This document shows positions 56,001-64,000 of a stretch of DNA of 64,000 nucleotides, piece by piece. The notes under the pieces were generated by a model. That model worked only from the letters and a program-made list of their open reading frames with translations, had not been told where the DNA came from and made no database searches. Source of the DNA: Sipunculus nudus (Eukaryota; Annelida; Sipuncula; Golfingiida; Sipunculidae); assembly GCA_026874595.1 (NCBI GenBank), contig CM049312.1, forward strand, positions 55,431,429 to 55,495,428, in the 5' to 3' direction. Both the position numbers and the translations under genes were made by a program. Every line of letters begins with the position of its first letter. Position 1 is the first letter of the stretch.

Positions 56001-58570
56001 CCATTGTGTTAAGGTACTGTCTACTGAGAACAAAATTCTACATGTTCACTTCAAGAATTAAACATAAACATGTTCTTTGTATTAAATTTGCATTGAACCC
56101 TTAAAACATGACAAGAATGTGAATTTTAGAATACAGATGTTTACTTTGCATGCTCTACTGGAGTCTTGCCGTTGGAGTCGAATGCTCCGGGATCAGCGCC
56201 ATATACAACCAGTAGCTCCACCTGTAGGTTCTGTCCTGACTGGGCTGCAACATGTAGCGGGCAGTTCCCTTTTTCCTGCGCAAGACAAAAATAATTAATC
56301 ATGGTTTGAATTACTCTCATCTCAACCTTGGGCTGCAAATGCCCCACTGTTACAAAAGTTATTAGAAGGGTAAGACACTAAGAAACTAGACTGTATTAAA
56401 TCAAGTGGAAACAAATTCAGCATGGAACAGAAACACATAAACCATGCACGATATTTAAAAAACAAACTCAAATCAGGCTAATGTGATTAACAGACTCATG
56501 AACAAGCAAATGGAATATTTATTTTACTGAGAATAACCATTGCTAATTCGCATATTTACAAGTGAGTTTTAATCATACAGTGTCCATACATGCTTAAGTT
56601 TCATCACTCATTATGACATATTTCATTTGCACTACGGAAATAATTAGTAAATTTTATTTACTAATTTGAATTATTTGAAAACCTAATAATTAAATAAGTA
56701 CAGATCATTAAAAATTTCACCTGAGCATTTTTAGTTTGTGTGCATGTTATTTTCATGAAAAGTATTGTTAGTGATTTCACAAACAACATCAAACTTGATA
56801 CAGTTTTACAATATTTCAAGTACAATAATTTGCATATCAATTGCATATTCTGAATCATGCTCATTAACATTTCTCCTCAAACTTACAGAATGGAAGTAAT
56901 TAGGGTCAGCTCCTAGTGATAATAATCTCAATGAGGTCTCCAAGTTGGCTGTCCGGACACTTGAATGTAATTGCTGAAAATGCAAAATAAAAAAAAATAT
57001 GATTATCTGTGACAGCTCAATTGTATGTAAAATGCTTTACATCATTACCAATGTGATATAATCCAACAACATATTCTTTGAATAACTGATTACATCAATC
57101 TTGAATCAAATTACCTTCCTTTTAATTGATAAGTCTGATAATAATTATTAATTTACTAAAAAAAGTTGGTGGAAGCTTAAAAACCTAAAAGTTTCATATG
57201 ACATTGAAATATAAGTTCTGATACTTTTAACTTGCCACAAAATTGTGTACAGCTCTCTAGGTAACCTGACCTTTAAACCTACATGTGTTTCATGCTTGCT
57301 GTATTGAAATTCTTATAATTTTTCATTTTACCAGTATTATTTGGAATTATACTGGTGTACCTCATAAAAAGTTTTAACAAAGTCCTCTAAATAAAATGGT
57401 TTTTTATCTGAAATTCAATCCAGATGCACCAGCAAGAGAGAGCCAAAGCCTATTTACATTTCTACTACATTTTATGTTCAACTGCAACTACTCATTTGAA
57501 TATTCAACCGTATATTAATATTATATAACAGCAAATCCATAATTCAACATGTAACCCGTGACATGCAGGATTTAGTTTCCATAAAGTGGAAGAAATATAC
57601 CTGTCAGGGTTCAATAAGGTAGGGGGGTTGCAACACAAAAGTACTCCATGGACAGCGTCCAGGCAGGAATCTATCAGTTTTGGAGCAAGGGGACATGTGT
57701 TGGCAAAGTTTAGAGTGCAGTAACGCTTTTTTTTACCATGCCCAATCTGCATATGATAAGATATACAGGATGTACTGAAGTCACATCTTACCTGACTAAG
57801 GTCCTCAATGGAACTAGACTCAGCATCCTTGCTTTTGTTCAGGTATGCCAGGAAGTGGTACTTTGCTCTGATAAAGTCAGCTTTTGTGGGACTGAAAAAA
57901 AAAGAAAATCAACATTTTACTTAAACAGTGCCATAAAAACCAAAAATAACATGTTAAATTCCATGTCTATTTTTAGAGGGATAATGCAGGTGGAATTTAT
58001 GGCAATATATTTAATTGATATATCAATGTTATACATATTTTTTTCCAAATATGAAAATATTTTATTTAGAACATGAAAATTCTAAGAATTTATGTCCCAC
58101 GCTCTGCCTCGTTGTCCCCTGCTTGCCTTCTCTAATATGTTTTAGTTTTTATACACACTACTGTGAAAGTAATTTGTTATCAACTTTCTAAATTGCATTA
58201 AGCCCAAAACAAGAGCAACACATAAACTTATTTCAGTGCTGCTCTTATCAACTCTTGCCAATTTTCTTGATAAATTAGGTGACGTTTCATCTTATATAAG
58301 ATTAAGGCTTTTCTCTAATGAAACACTGATAGTTTACAGTCACCAATATGAATATTATTGAATAACTTGACCCAGACATTATTATATAATTTTCTTTCTG
58401 TGTTTGAACATTCCTGGTCTGTGGTTATCACCACTACAGGGGTCCTTCAGTACGTACTGTAATGGATCTTTAGCTGTTGGCTTCTTGCGCTGCTGTTTGG
58501 GCTGGTTGGGGTCAATTAGTGCATATTCCCATATACTGTTGGCACCAGAGTTGACTAGATGATGAACCAT
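40873..58570 (-). CDS. GIT1/GIT2: GIT-family ARF GTPase-activating protein, 5'-incomplete, 18 exons
   Basis: Scaffold and ARF GTPase-activating protein that binds PIX, PAK, FAK and paxillin and acts at focal adhesions, endosomes and synapses. Exons in transcription order: 58570-58458, 57891-57792, 56973-56887, 56275-56145, 54384-54290, 53285-53240, 52672-52621, 51411-51339, 50801-50704, 49800-49668, 49451-49279, 46718-46647, 45152-45000, 44480-44319, 43654-43482 (or 43476), 42948-42757, 42115-42058, 41067-40873. Joined in frame they give 701 residues plus TAA. Relative to the first codon seen: rest of ARF-GAP 1-71, ankyrin 72-175, Spa2-homology 1 about 188-232 and 2 about 251-300, coiled coil about 400-455, paxillin-binding C-terminus about 595-701. 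The zinc-finger exon(s) and start codon (about 60 residues in human) lie past base 64000. The single invertebrate gene corresponds to both vertebrate GIT1 and GIT2; which is closer was not tested. Confidence 0.93.
41068..42756. other. GIT introns 41068-42057 and 42116-42756
   Basis: AT-rich intron sequence either side of the 58-nt exon. No gene or named repeat. Confidence 0.5.
42058..42115 (-). CDS. GIT1/GIT2: GIT exon: paxillin-binding domain
   Basis: Encodes SVCAEKIVTAVNDMARLFPQ, matching PCSEKIHLAVTEMASLFPK. Acceptor AGCTATAG, donor CAG|GTAATG, phase 0. Confidence 0.95.
42757..42948 (-). CDS. GIT1/GIT2: GIT exon: helix before the paxillin-binding domain
   Basis: Encodes GRSDSSQATPTDMTWSDRP, then LPPQEDIVKKTEKITKKIQE and LLRNAQEGKQE. 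This matches LPSTEDVIRKTEQITKNIQE and LLRAAQE of human GIT2. Donor GAGAG|GTAATT, phase 2. Confidence 0.96.
43476..43654 (-). CDS. GIT1/GIT2: GIT exon: Ser-rich linker with two alternative donors
   Basis: Encodes ISLLPITPEGSTISTTSSSP then GRGLFLQRPESGANGESDYD and a Ser-rich end. ESDYDN is conserved in vertebrate GITs. Two donors, GGAAG|GTCAAG (exon end 43482) and GTCAAG|GTCAGG (exon end 43476), are 6 nt apart and both leave phase 2, so the products differ only by an RS or SR pair. Confidence 0.9.
44319..44480 (-). CDS. GIT1/GIT2: GIT exon: end of coiled coil and SMIEP linker
   Basis: Encodes VQRLVQENQQHATKTTQEFH, then PRRRPVSMIEPRDQRQQ. RRRPVSMIEP corresponds to the basic SMYE segment of vertebrate GITs. 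Donor AACAAG|GTTTGT is a weaker 5' splice site than its neighbours. 54 codons, phase 0. Confidence 0.93.
45000..45152 (-). CDS. GIT1/GIT2: GIT exon: coiled coil
   Basis: Encodes SVTSSDQSDGPITLEEYLQV and KRELVESRAKVQQLQQQNKD then LRHEITLLQSE. SDGP-IT-EEY is the conserved lead-in and heptads of Leu/Val follow. The coiled coil makes GIT dimers. 51 codons, phase 0. Confidence 0.95.
45153..46646. other. GIT intron 45153-46646
   Basis: 1.5 kb with no recognised gene or mobile element. Confidence 0.5.
46647..46718 (-). CDS. GIT1/GIT2: GIT candidate cassette exon, 24 residues
   Basis: 72-nt open segment encoding AEAIYKRIVHNRYSSPLSII then SFAE, flanked by AATATCAG and GAG|GTGAGA. It starts and ends in phase 0, so it can be included or skipped between the flanking exons without a frame change. 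I know no counterpart in human GIT1 or GIT2. It could be a lineage-specific alternative exon or a chance open segment. Confidence 0.5.
47468..48759. mobile_element. Tigger/pogo-like element of 1.3 kb with TA flanks
   Basis: Ends CCGTTTTCCCCTGTGGATAA and GATTATCCACGGGGGGAAAC then TG (reverse complement CAGTTTCCCCCCGTGGATAA), with TA at 47466-47467 and 48760-48761. GCGTATTATACATG occurs near both ends. More GC-rich than its surroundings. No intact transposase. Lies in GIT intron 46719-49278, whose remaining sequence has no recognised gene. Confidence 0.75.
49279..49451 (-). CDS. GIT1/GIT2: GIT exon: acidic YDSVASDED linker
   Basis: Encodes GNIQSKPERPDRSLLSRGSI and SDDEPLYDSVASDEDYASIA then a Glu/Lys/Asp-rich end. 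YDSVASDED is conserved exactly in vertebrate GITs and contains the conserved tyrosine of that region. Donor GAG|GTAAGA, phase 0. Confidence 0.95.
49668..49800 (-). CDS. GIT1/GIT2: GIT exon: Spa2-homology domain 2
   Basis: Encodes GRQKLARFNAREFATLIIDI and LSDAKRRQQG followed by a Ser-rich tail, matching GRQKLARFNAREFATLIIDI and LSEAKRRQQG. Donor AAAG|GTACTT, phase 1. The following 216-bp intron stays open in this frame for about 30 codons, so intron retention would add residues before a stop. Confidence 0.97.
50234..50640 (+). repeat. Dispersed repeat pair, copy 2 (partner 31644-32105)
   Basis: TGTGATTTCTGGC, AATTCCTGTTGAGAAAAA, CCCCACATGTTATAAACACA and a CCCCTTTAA end in the order of copy 1. 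Lies in the GIT intron 49801-50703. Confidence 0.65.
50704..50801 (-). CDS. GIT1/GIT2: GIT exon: between the Spa2-homology domains
   Basis: Encodes IWQGSQASSAPVGDRQ then LVAFLPVNPEFSSTRNQ, matching VPFLPVNPEYSATRNQ of human GIT1. Donor CAG|GTACTG, phase 0. Confidence 0.95.
50802..51338. other. GIT intron 50802-51338
   Basis: No gene. Poly-C run at 51211-51228. Confidence 0.55.
51339..51411 (-). CDS. GIT1/GIT2: GIT exon: Spa2-homology domain 1
   Basis: Encodes LPNRLFEELAMDVYDEVDRR then MNDQ, matching LSNRLFEELAMDVYDEVDRR. Donor CAAA|GTGAGT, phase 1. Confidence 0.97.
51900..52345 (+). repeat. Degenerate tandem repeat, about 147-bp unit, three units
   Basis: TGTGACCTCTGACC-type words at about 51914, 52050 and 52200, each followed by GGTTAATATT- or TAGTAGTTAT-type sequence and AAAATC(C/T)ATCA. 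A tRNA B-box-like segment (reverse of GAATCGAACTTAGGC) is in the second unit. The reverse complement resembles part of 23270-23600. Lies in GIT intron 51412-52620. Confidence 0.5.
52621..52672 (-). CDS. GIT1/GIT2: GIT exon: start of Spa2-homology domain 1
   Basis: Encodes SVDMSELAKAAKKKLQA, matching LDLSELAKAAKKKLQA. The SHD region binds PIX and FAK in vertebrate GITs. Donor GCT|GTGAGT, phase 0. Confidence 0.95.
52779..53122 (-). mobile_element. PIF/Harbinger-like MITE, copy 3
   Basis: GGCCAAGAAAATAAGGTATG then GTTCTCAGGCA at left, GTCTGAGAACCAAACA then a T run and GGTC at right. The interior runs opposite to copies 1 and 2. Flanked by TAA on both sides (52776-52778 and 53123-53125). 344 bp, in GIT intron 52673-53239. 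Confidence 0.8.
53240..53285 (-). CDS. GIT1/GIT2: GIT exon: DH-x-x-GxxFIIPxMADS
   Basis: 46-nt exon encoding DHRAGQHFIIPEMAD, matching DHKNGHYIIPQMADS. Acceptor GTTTTAG, donor ATAG|GTAAGT, phase 2. Confidence 0.95.
53467..53900 (-). repeat. GTCCCC-palindrome repeat, copy 2
   Basis: Reverse-oriented relative of 2790-3125: CCTGAAGATGTCTCCACATG, GAGCTGGTGATAATA, then the GGACAGACAGGCAGCTAGAC tetranucleotide run and the hairpin AATGTCCCCTGTTC against CGGGAGACA. Preceded by a poly-C run. Lies in GIT intron 53286-54289. Confidence 0.6.
54290..54384 (-). CDS. GIT1/GIT2: GIT exon: ankyrin end and linker
   Basis: Encodes QEGHQDLADRIIECQYELTD then TLAFYLCGRKP; human has GHHELAERLVECQYELTDRL and AFYLCGRKP. 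Donor CCAG|GTGAGT, phase 1. Confidence 0.96.
54972..55640 (+). repeat. Two-unit tandem repeat, 325-bp period
   Basis: ATCTGTCCATTAGTTTTTGA starts at 54972 and again at 55297, each followed by the same order of GGTGGCACCACCTG or GGTGGTGCCACCAG, GGACCAATCCATG or GGATCAATCCATG, and TTCAAGGT-AAGG. The 54760-54970 stretch is a more diverged relative (GATGGCGCCACCTGTCTGG). Lies in GIT intron 54385-56144. Confidence 0.75.
56145..56275 (-). CDS. GIT1/GIT2: GIT exon: second and third ankyrin repeats
   Basis: Encodes EKGNCPLHVAAQSGQNLQVE and LLVVYGADPGAFDSNGKTPV then EHAK, with the classic PLHVAA and GADP ankyrin landmarks. Donor AAA|GTAAAC, phase 2. Confidence 0.96.
56887..56973 (-). CDS. GIT1/GIT2: GIT exon: first ankyrin repeat
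   Basis: Encodes QLHSSVRTANLETSLRLLSL then GADPNYFHS, almost identical to human QLHSSVRTGNLETCLRLLSL. 29 codons, phase 0 at both ends. Confidence 0.96.
57792..57891 (-). CDS. GIT1/GIT2: GIT exon: end of ARF-GAP domain
   Basis: Encodes PTKADFIRAKYHFLAYLNKS then KDAESSSIEDLSQ, matching PIKSEFIRAKYQMLAFVHKL and KDLSKQ of human GIT1. Acceptor TTTTTTCAG, donor CAG|GTAAGA, phase 0. Confidence 0.95.
58458..58570 (-). CDS. GIT1/GIT2: GIT exon: ARF-GAP domain, second half
   Basis: Encodes MVHHLVNSGANSIWEYALID then PNQPKQQRKKPTAKDPLQ, matching MVHTLASNGANSIWEHSLLD of human GIT1. NGANSIWE-type sequence follows the zinc finger and catalytic Arg in ARF-GAPs. The Met is internal, not a start. Donor TTACA|GTACGT, phase 2. 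Confidence 0.95.
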
Positions 58571-58941
58571 CTACAAAAATATTGAAACAAATTTTAAATT
58601 TCAAAATTCAGTGAATTACAGCTTTTAAAGGACACATTTTTGCTGCTAGAAAACCATTAATCACTAAATTTACACTGGTTAATGAATGAACAGTACAAAA
58701 AAAATGCCTGCAAATTACACAAATTATAATAAACTTTCAAAGTAGTATAAGTCTGTCACTCCTGAAATGGTGATTACTGAATATCTAGTACCGGTATCAG
58801 GGCTCCACATTAACAGTTAATTGCTTGCGTTGGGCAAGGGAAAGTTGCAGAAAATAGTGGTATGGCAACTAGACTTCACCTCCTACTTGCTCAACTGGGC
58901 AAGTAGGTCCAACATAAACCTTTACCCATTTACAGGCCTGA

Positions 58942-59050
58942 AACAAGGGACCTATGGGTCACGGCGCTCAGCTGTTATATATGATGAAAAAATATGATTT
59001 AGAAATGAGGCACATGCTGGTTTTGTGTGGTAATAAAAATAAGCTGTATT
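58942..59050 (-). repeat. GCTCAG-family right-end fragment
   Basis: AACAAGGGACCTATGGGTCA then CGGCGCTCAGCTG and a short AT-rich tail; the same 95-bp piece recurs at 61541-61636 with its tail next to copy E. Confidence 0.7.
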
Positions 59051-59315
59051 ATGAGTTGTTGTTGTTTAGCTTATGTATGATTTTGATAGTTCCTTTGGAG
59101 ACAGGGAAGAGGATTAATTTTTTATTAACAAATGGAGTGCTATTGTCACACAGATTTTGATTTAGCCATATAACTTATAAGAAGAACATATAATATAAGA
59201 GTTTAACTATTTATTAAAAAAAATTACAAATATTGTCCCAAATATAATTTTTATAAAAAATAATAAAAGAATCGTATGATTTTTTAAAATAAAATATAAC
59301 TGAAATGATTATTAA

Positions 59316-61246
59316 AACAAGGGACCTATGGGTCACTGTGCTCAGCTGACGTTAACCTTGAAGGTAAAAATCTAAAATAATATCAAATGGAGATAAAGTG
59401 TAAGAGGAAGAGGTAATAAAGGCCATGGTTGGTTTATATGATTGGTTTGTATTGATGAGCAAGAAATTGTTGCAAATAATATTTTGTGACCTGACCATGT
59501 GTTTCCTAATGTTGAAACTGAAGCATGTGAGCAGTTTGTGAACAAATGATCTGTACAATTACCATGATCATTAGTTGGCTTTTCGATTAACTGTTGACAT
59601 TTCAGTAATTTACACATTTGTTCAATCGAATCTTTTTTTTGTAAAATATATATTATTAAATATATGTTTTTTTTATGAAATGTATACAGTTGAAATATAA
59701 CTAATTAACAACATAAAACATGGCAAACAAAGCCTGATCTCAAATTCTGCTGATGCAGGAAAATAATGAACAAATGTTTGTAATAAATCCTCATTTTTTT
59801 ATCACATCAATTTTTTTTAATTTAAGTTAATATTTCTATACATTTTAAATAAAACATATATATCTGAATATAAAAGTTGATTCATAATTCTCAATTGCAT
59901 CATCATAAATCTCAATCTTGTCAGATAACACCACATCATGCATACAAATGTTTATTTATTTTTTACCACAAAAATATATCTTTTAAATCTGCAAAACAAT
60001 AAATATCTAAAAAAAATACTTGATTTAGATTTCACAATTTTTAATTGTGTCTTTATTTATCCATAATGTGCTTCATATTTTATCATAATTTAAGCATACT
60101 GATGGGCTTCAGTATGATTGGTAAAATCATTTAAAAGAAAAATGATTTCTTTTAAAATGCTACATTACACAACATTGCATCTTCTGGATTACACCTTGAA
60201 TTACTTTTTCAAGGAAAGTTTTTGCAAATCAGAGTGGAAACAGCATTACAATTAAGGAGATACAGTGAAAACAATAACAATACTGCATAACACTTGGTGG
60301 GTTGGGTTTGCGGGGGGGGGGGGGGGGGGGGTCGGGGGTCATTGGGGTGGTGATATGAGAATAACTGTACACCTGTCACAGCAGGGGATCTCCCCCAGTT
60401 ACTGTAACAAATCAGAAACCCTGGCATAGCTGACTTCCAGTGACCTGGAGTGGGACCCTGCATCTGTAATCTGTCAACAAAGCAAATGACTATAATAGAG
60501 CCTCAAGAAAAAAATCAATAACTAGCTTAATTTTCAAGCTTTTACTTCCAAATTTCAGATTTAAACAAATTAAATATTTATGTTTACATGCTGTGAAAAT
60601 TAAATCAATGGTACTTACAGGAAAAAAACGTGCCATGGTCAAAGTTGGGCAAAATTTAAGGTACTGATTTTATTTTTATGCTAATTACTTAAAAAATTTA
60701 CAAAATTCAGATCTAATTTTGGGTAAACAATTGAATCTTAATTAAACATAGTTATATACTTGGGAAAACAGACTCTAGTTTCAAAATTTTTCATGTTAAG
60801 TGAGTAAATATTTTTCCTGATTTTTTACAAAGTCCATTATGTTTGGGCCCATAACTTAAAGAATTTATACTTAACAGATTTAATTTCTGGCATGTACATA
60901 GGAACTATATAGAAGAATATTTATGGTAAATATGAGGAAAAACAGATGAGTGGTTTTGATATTAGGCAGTCCTGAAGTGTGAAAATAGGATTTTAATAAA
61001 AAATTGAGGTTTTTCCTTAATTTCTAAAAGGAACGAAGTCGCAAAGACCCAGTTTTCGGCTTGGTAGGAGATCTTGGGGACATCTAACATTATGCTGAAT
61101 TTTGGATTCCTAGGTCTTACGGTTTCAAAATGTGCCACATCTACGGACGGACGGACGGACGGACGGACGGACGGACGGACAGACGGACGGACGACGGACA
61201 ATGGACCACGACTATAGCTCAGATGACTTATAGTCAGCTGAGCTAA
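59316..61246 (-). mobile_element. GCTCAG-family element, copy D (complete, reverse)
   Basis: On the - strand it starts at 61246 with TTAGCTCAGCTGACTATAAG, continues with the GTCC run (61143-61195) and the GGCACATTTTGAAACCGTAA body, includes a poly-C run (seen as G at 60313-60332), and ends with CAGCTGAGCACAGTGACCC then ATAGGTCCCTTGTT at 59316. 1931 bp, collinear with copy C. Confidence 0.85.
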
Positions 61247-61636
61247 TAATATTAAAGAATATATTAATGAATACATTCATGAATACATTTTGAAAGTATT
61301 TGCACTGGTATTCATATACTTTCATTTTTACCTGAATTCCCATTCTTATGAAAGAAATTTTATAATGGAGTACATATTCATATTCGTATTTAAATACAAT
61401 TGCAAAGTATTCGCACCATGTCTGGTATTTATTCAGTTTTCACCAAACAATGATGTTGAGAATCCAGAAAATACAAAATTCACACATTTAAATAATGATC
61501 ATAAGTACCTGGTTTTATGGTTTTTATTTATATTAAAAAAACAAGAGACCTATGGGTCACGGCACTCTGCTGTTATATATGATAAAAAAATATGATTTAG
61601 AAATGAGGCACATGCTGGTTTTGTGTGGTAATAAAT

Positions 61637-64000
61637 ACAAGGGACCTATGGGTCACAGTGCTCAGCTGACGTTAACTTTGAAGGTAAAAATCTAAAATAA
61701 TATCAAATGGAGATAAAGTGTAAGAGGAAGAGGTAATAAAGGCTATGGTTGGTTTATATGATTGGTTTGTATTGATGAGCAAGAAATTGTTGCAAAAAAT
61801 ATTCTGTGACCTGACCATGTGTTTCCTAATGTTGAAACTAAAGCATGTGAGCAGTTTGTGAACAAATGATCTGTACTATTACCATGATCATTAGTTGGTT
61901 TTTCTATTAACTGTTGACATTTCAGTAGTTTACACATTTGTTCAATTGAATCTATTTTTTGGAATAATATATATTATTAAATATATATGTATTTTTTTAT
62001 GAAATGTATACAGTTGAAATATAGCTAATTAACAACATAAAACAGGGCAAACAAAGCCTGATCTCAAATTCTGCTGAAAATAATGAACAAATGTTTGTAT
62101 TAAATCCTCATTTTTTTATCACATCAATTATTTTCTAGTTTAAGTTTATATTTCTATACATTTCCAATTTAACATATATATCTGAATATAAAAGTTGATT
62201 CATAATTCTCAATTGCATCATCATAAATCTTAATCTTGTCAGATAACACCACATCATGCATACAAATGTTTATTAATTTTTCACCACAAATTTATATCTT
62301 TTAAATCTGCAAAACAATAAATATCTAAAAATAATACTTGATTTAGATTTCACAATTTTTAATTGTGTCTTTATTTATCCATAATGTGCTTCATATTTTA
62401 TAATAATTTAAGCATACTGATGGGTTCAATTATATTTGTTAAAATCATTTAAAAGAAAATTGATTTCTTTAAAAATGCTACATTACACAACATTGCATCT
62501 TCTGGATTACACCTTGAATTATTTTTTCAAGGAAAGTCTTTGCATATTGGAGTGGAAACAGCATTACAATTAAGGAGATACAGTAAAAACAATAACAATT
62601 ACTGCATAACACTTGGTGGGTTGGGTTTGGGGGGGGGGGTTTGGTTGGGATGGTGATATGAGAATAACTGTACACCTGTCACAGCAGGGGATCTCCCCCA
62701 GTGACTGTAACAAATCAGAAACTCTGGCATAGCTGACTTCCAGTGACCTGGAGTGGGACCCTGCATCTGTAATCAAAGCAAGTGACTACACAAACCATTT
62801 GAAAAGCTAAGAGAAAATGGCCCAGCTTAAATGAACCTCTGTAAATTATAGAATAATGGACATGAGCTAAAGCATATGGACTGTGTAATAAATGAAACCT
62901 TTGGCCTGAAACCATTTAGTGATGCACCAAGGGAAAAAATGGGCCTATGGTAAGTGTCATATAAAAGTTCCATTTTATAAACAAATAATGTGTGAAGGTA
63001 ATTAAGTTTTCAAAAGTTAAATATATGGCTATATGAGTTAAAAATTAATCCCAAAAAGTTTGACCAATATTCCTAATTTTAAAACTAGGTTTAACAGTGT
63101 TATTCACACCCAGGCCCCGCCTACTTTAAGAGATATGAATGAAATGCTACCACATATTTATATCTTCTTAAATCTTGTCAGTTAGCACTTACATTGGGTC
63201 CTAATATTTTACCATATTTGAATATTAGGATTAAATTCCTGAAAATTTTTTTCTTTAAAAAAATCAAAATTGTCCAAGTCTCAACAAAAAGAATTTTTTT
63301 AACATAAAAATTATAAGCTTTGTCTTTTATATTAGTCCTGAGTATCGAAGCGGTGGGTCAGGGAGGGGTCTCTGTTGTTACTGTTCATCGCTGAAAAAAT
63401 GTGAAATTATAAGATTCATTTTTTTAGAGTACACATCTGTCAACAGAATGGGGTGGGGGTGGGGGGGGGGGAGAGAAAGGCTCCCTGTGGTATTATGCTG
63501 ACAGCCTGGTCAAGCTCAACAAGAGAGAGGGCTTGCCTGAGTGATGGGATTACATAATAGCCTGGGGAGCATTGAGAGTTGCACTGAATGACCTACAGTG
63601 ACCTCAGTGGACTGCTTGACAATGTGAGGGAATAAAACCAGAGCCTCCAAACACATTAAATAACTAGCCTAATTTTGCAGCTTTTATTTTCAAATTCAGA
63701 TTTTAACAGATTAAATCCTGATGTGTACATGCTGTGAAAATAACATCCACAGTACTTACAGGAAAAAATTGTGCCGTGGCCAAAGTTGGGCAAAATCTAA
63801 GGTACTGATTTTATATTTATGCTAATAACTTAAAAAAAATTCATTTTTCAGATCTAATTTTCAGTACACAATTGAATCTTGATTAAATGATGTTATATTC
63901 CTGATAAAACGTCTCAGCCATTCTTATTTTAAGTGAGTAAATATATATCCTGATTTTTTACAAGGTGCATTATGTAACTTCAACAAATTATGCAATACTG
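61637..64000 (-). mobile_element. GCTCAG-family element, copy E (runs off the window)
   Basis: Right end ACAAGGGACCTATGGGTCAC at 61637, then collinear with copy D, over 90% alike by eye for about 1.1 kb, including the poly-C site at 62629-62638. From about 63340 the sequence instead resembles copy A near 6050-6600 (GTCAAGCAGTCCAC in reverse). The left end is beyond base 64000. Confidence 0.75.

Larger units (their letters stand above)
56276..58457. other. GIT introns 56276-56886, 56974-57791 and 57892-58457
   Basis: No gene. A right-end fragment of the GTCCCC-palindrome repeat lies near 58090-58145 (CTCTGCCTCGTTGTCCCCTG). Confidence 0.5.
58571..64000. other. GIT intron upstream of the ARF-GAP exon, open at the window edge
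   Basis: At least 5.4 kb with no further GIT exon: I looked for the CVDCCSVHRSLG-type zinc-finger region and did not see it on the - strand. Most of it is GCTCAG-family copies D and E plus end fragments at 58942-59050 and 61541-61636. Confidence 0.7.

Noticed and set aside
58571-64000. Search for the first GIT exon(s) with the CxxC zinc finger
   Set aside because: No sequence resembling the CADC-x-CDECC-VHR region on the - strand; must lie outside the window.

Overview
The window is animal genomic DNA: AT-rich, with split genes joined by GT-AG introns and no bacterial-style gene packing. Repeat content and protein similarity point to an invertebrate, most likely a lophotrochozoan and probably a bivalve mollusc. 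That assignment is an inference from the style of the dispersed repeats (palindromic ends, GTCC/GTCT tetranucleotide runs) and was not confirmed by any search.

Two protein-coding genes account for all convincing coding sequence, and they lie tail to tail. On the + strand (225-31264) is a complete TRMT2A, a tRNA uracil-54 C5-methyltransferase. Its 20 coding exons join in frame into 622 residues, with an RRM-like RNA-binding domain, an AdoMet-binding motif, DPPRGG, the catalytic Cys in VSCNP and the general-base Glu in SHCE. On the - strand (58570 down to 40873) are 18 exons of a GIT-family ARF-GAP/paxillin-kinase-linker scaffold. They encode the second half of the ARF-GAP domain, the ankyrin repeats, two Spa2-homology domains, a coiled coil and the C-terminal paxillin-binding domain. 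The start codon and the zinc-finger exon(s) lie beyond base 64000. The interval between the two stop codons (31265-40872) shows no convincing gene.

Most of the remaining sequence is introns expanded by mobile elements. (1) A family with palindromic ends, called here the GCTCAG family, has copies at 5445, 10044, 28739 and 32899 (+) and at 59316 and 61637 (-). (2) A hAT-type element at 11843-12670 has an exact 8-bp target duplication and is nested in a GCTCAG copy. (3) Three copies of a small PIF/Harbinger-like MITE lie at 25215, 34218 and 52779. (4) Tigger/pogo-like elements with TA flanks lie at 21090-21860, 47468-48759 and (degraded) 19046-19389. (5) A 5'-truncated L1-like LINE with three in-frame stops lies at 16671-18010. 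(6) A tRNA-derived 277-bp tandem repeat lies at 466-1174. Several smaller local and segmental duplications are also present.

The two genes have no obvious joint pathway: one acts on tRNA, the other on ARF/Rac-PAK-PIX adhesion signalling. Their proximity is probably incidental. I found no novel multi-gene system. The most unusual points are the GCTCAG family itself (internal poly-C site, every intronic copy in sense orientation, a relic forming the splice-acceptor region of TRMT2A exon 2), a candidate 24-residue cassette exon in GIT, and a tandem 6-nt alternative donor in GIT.
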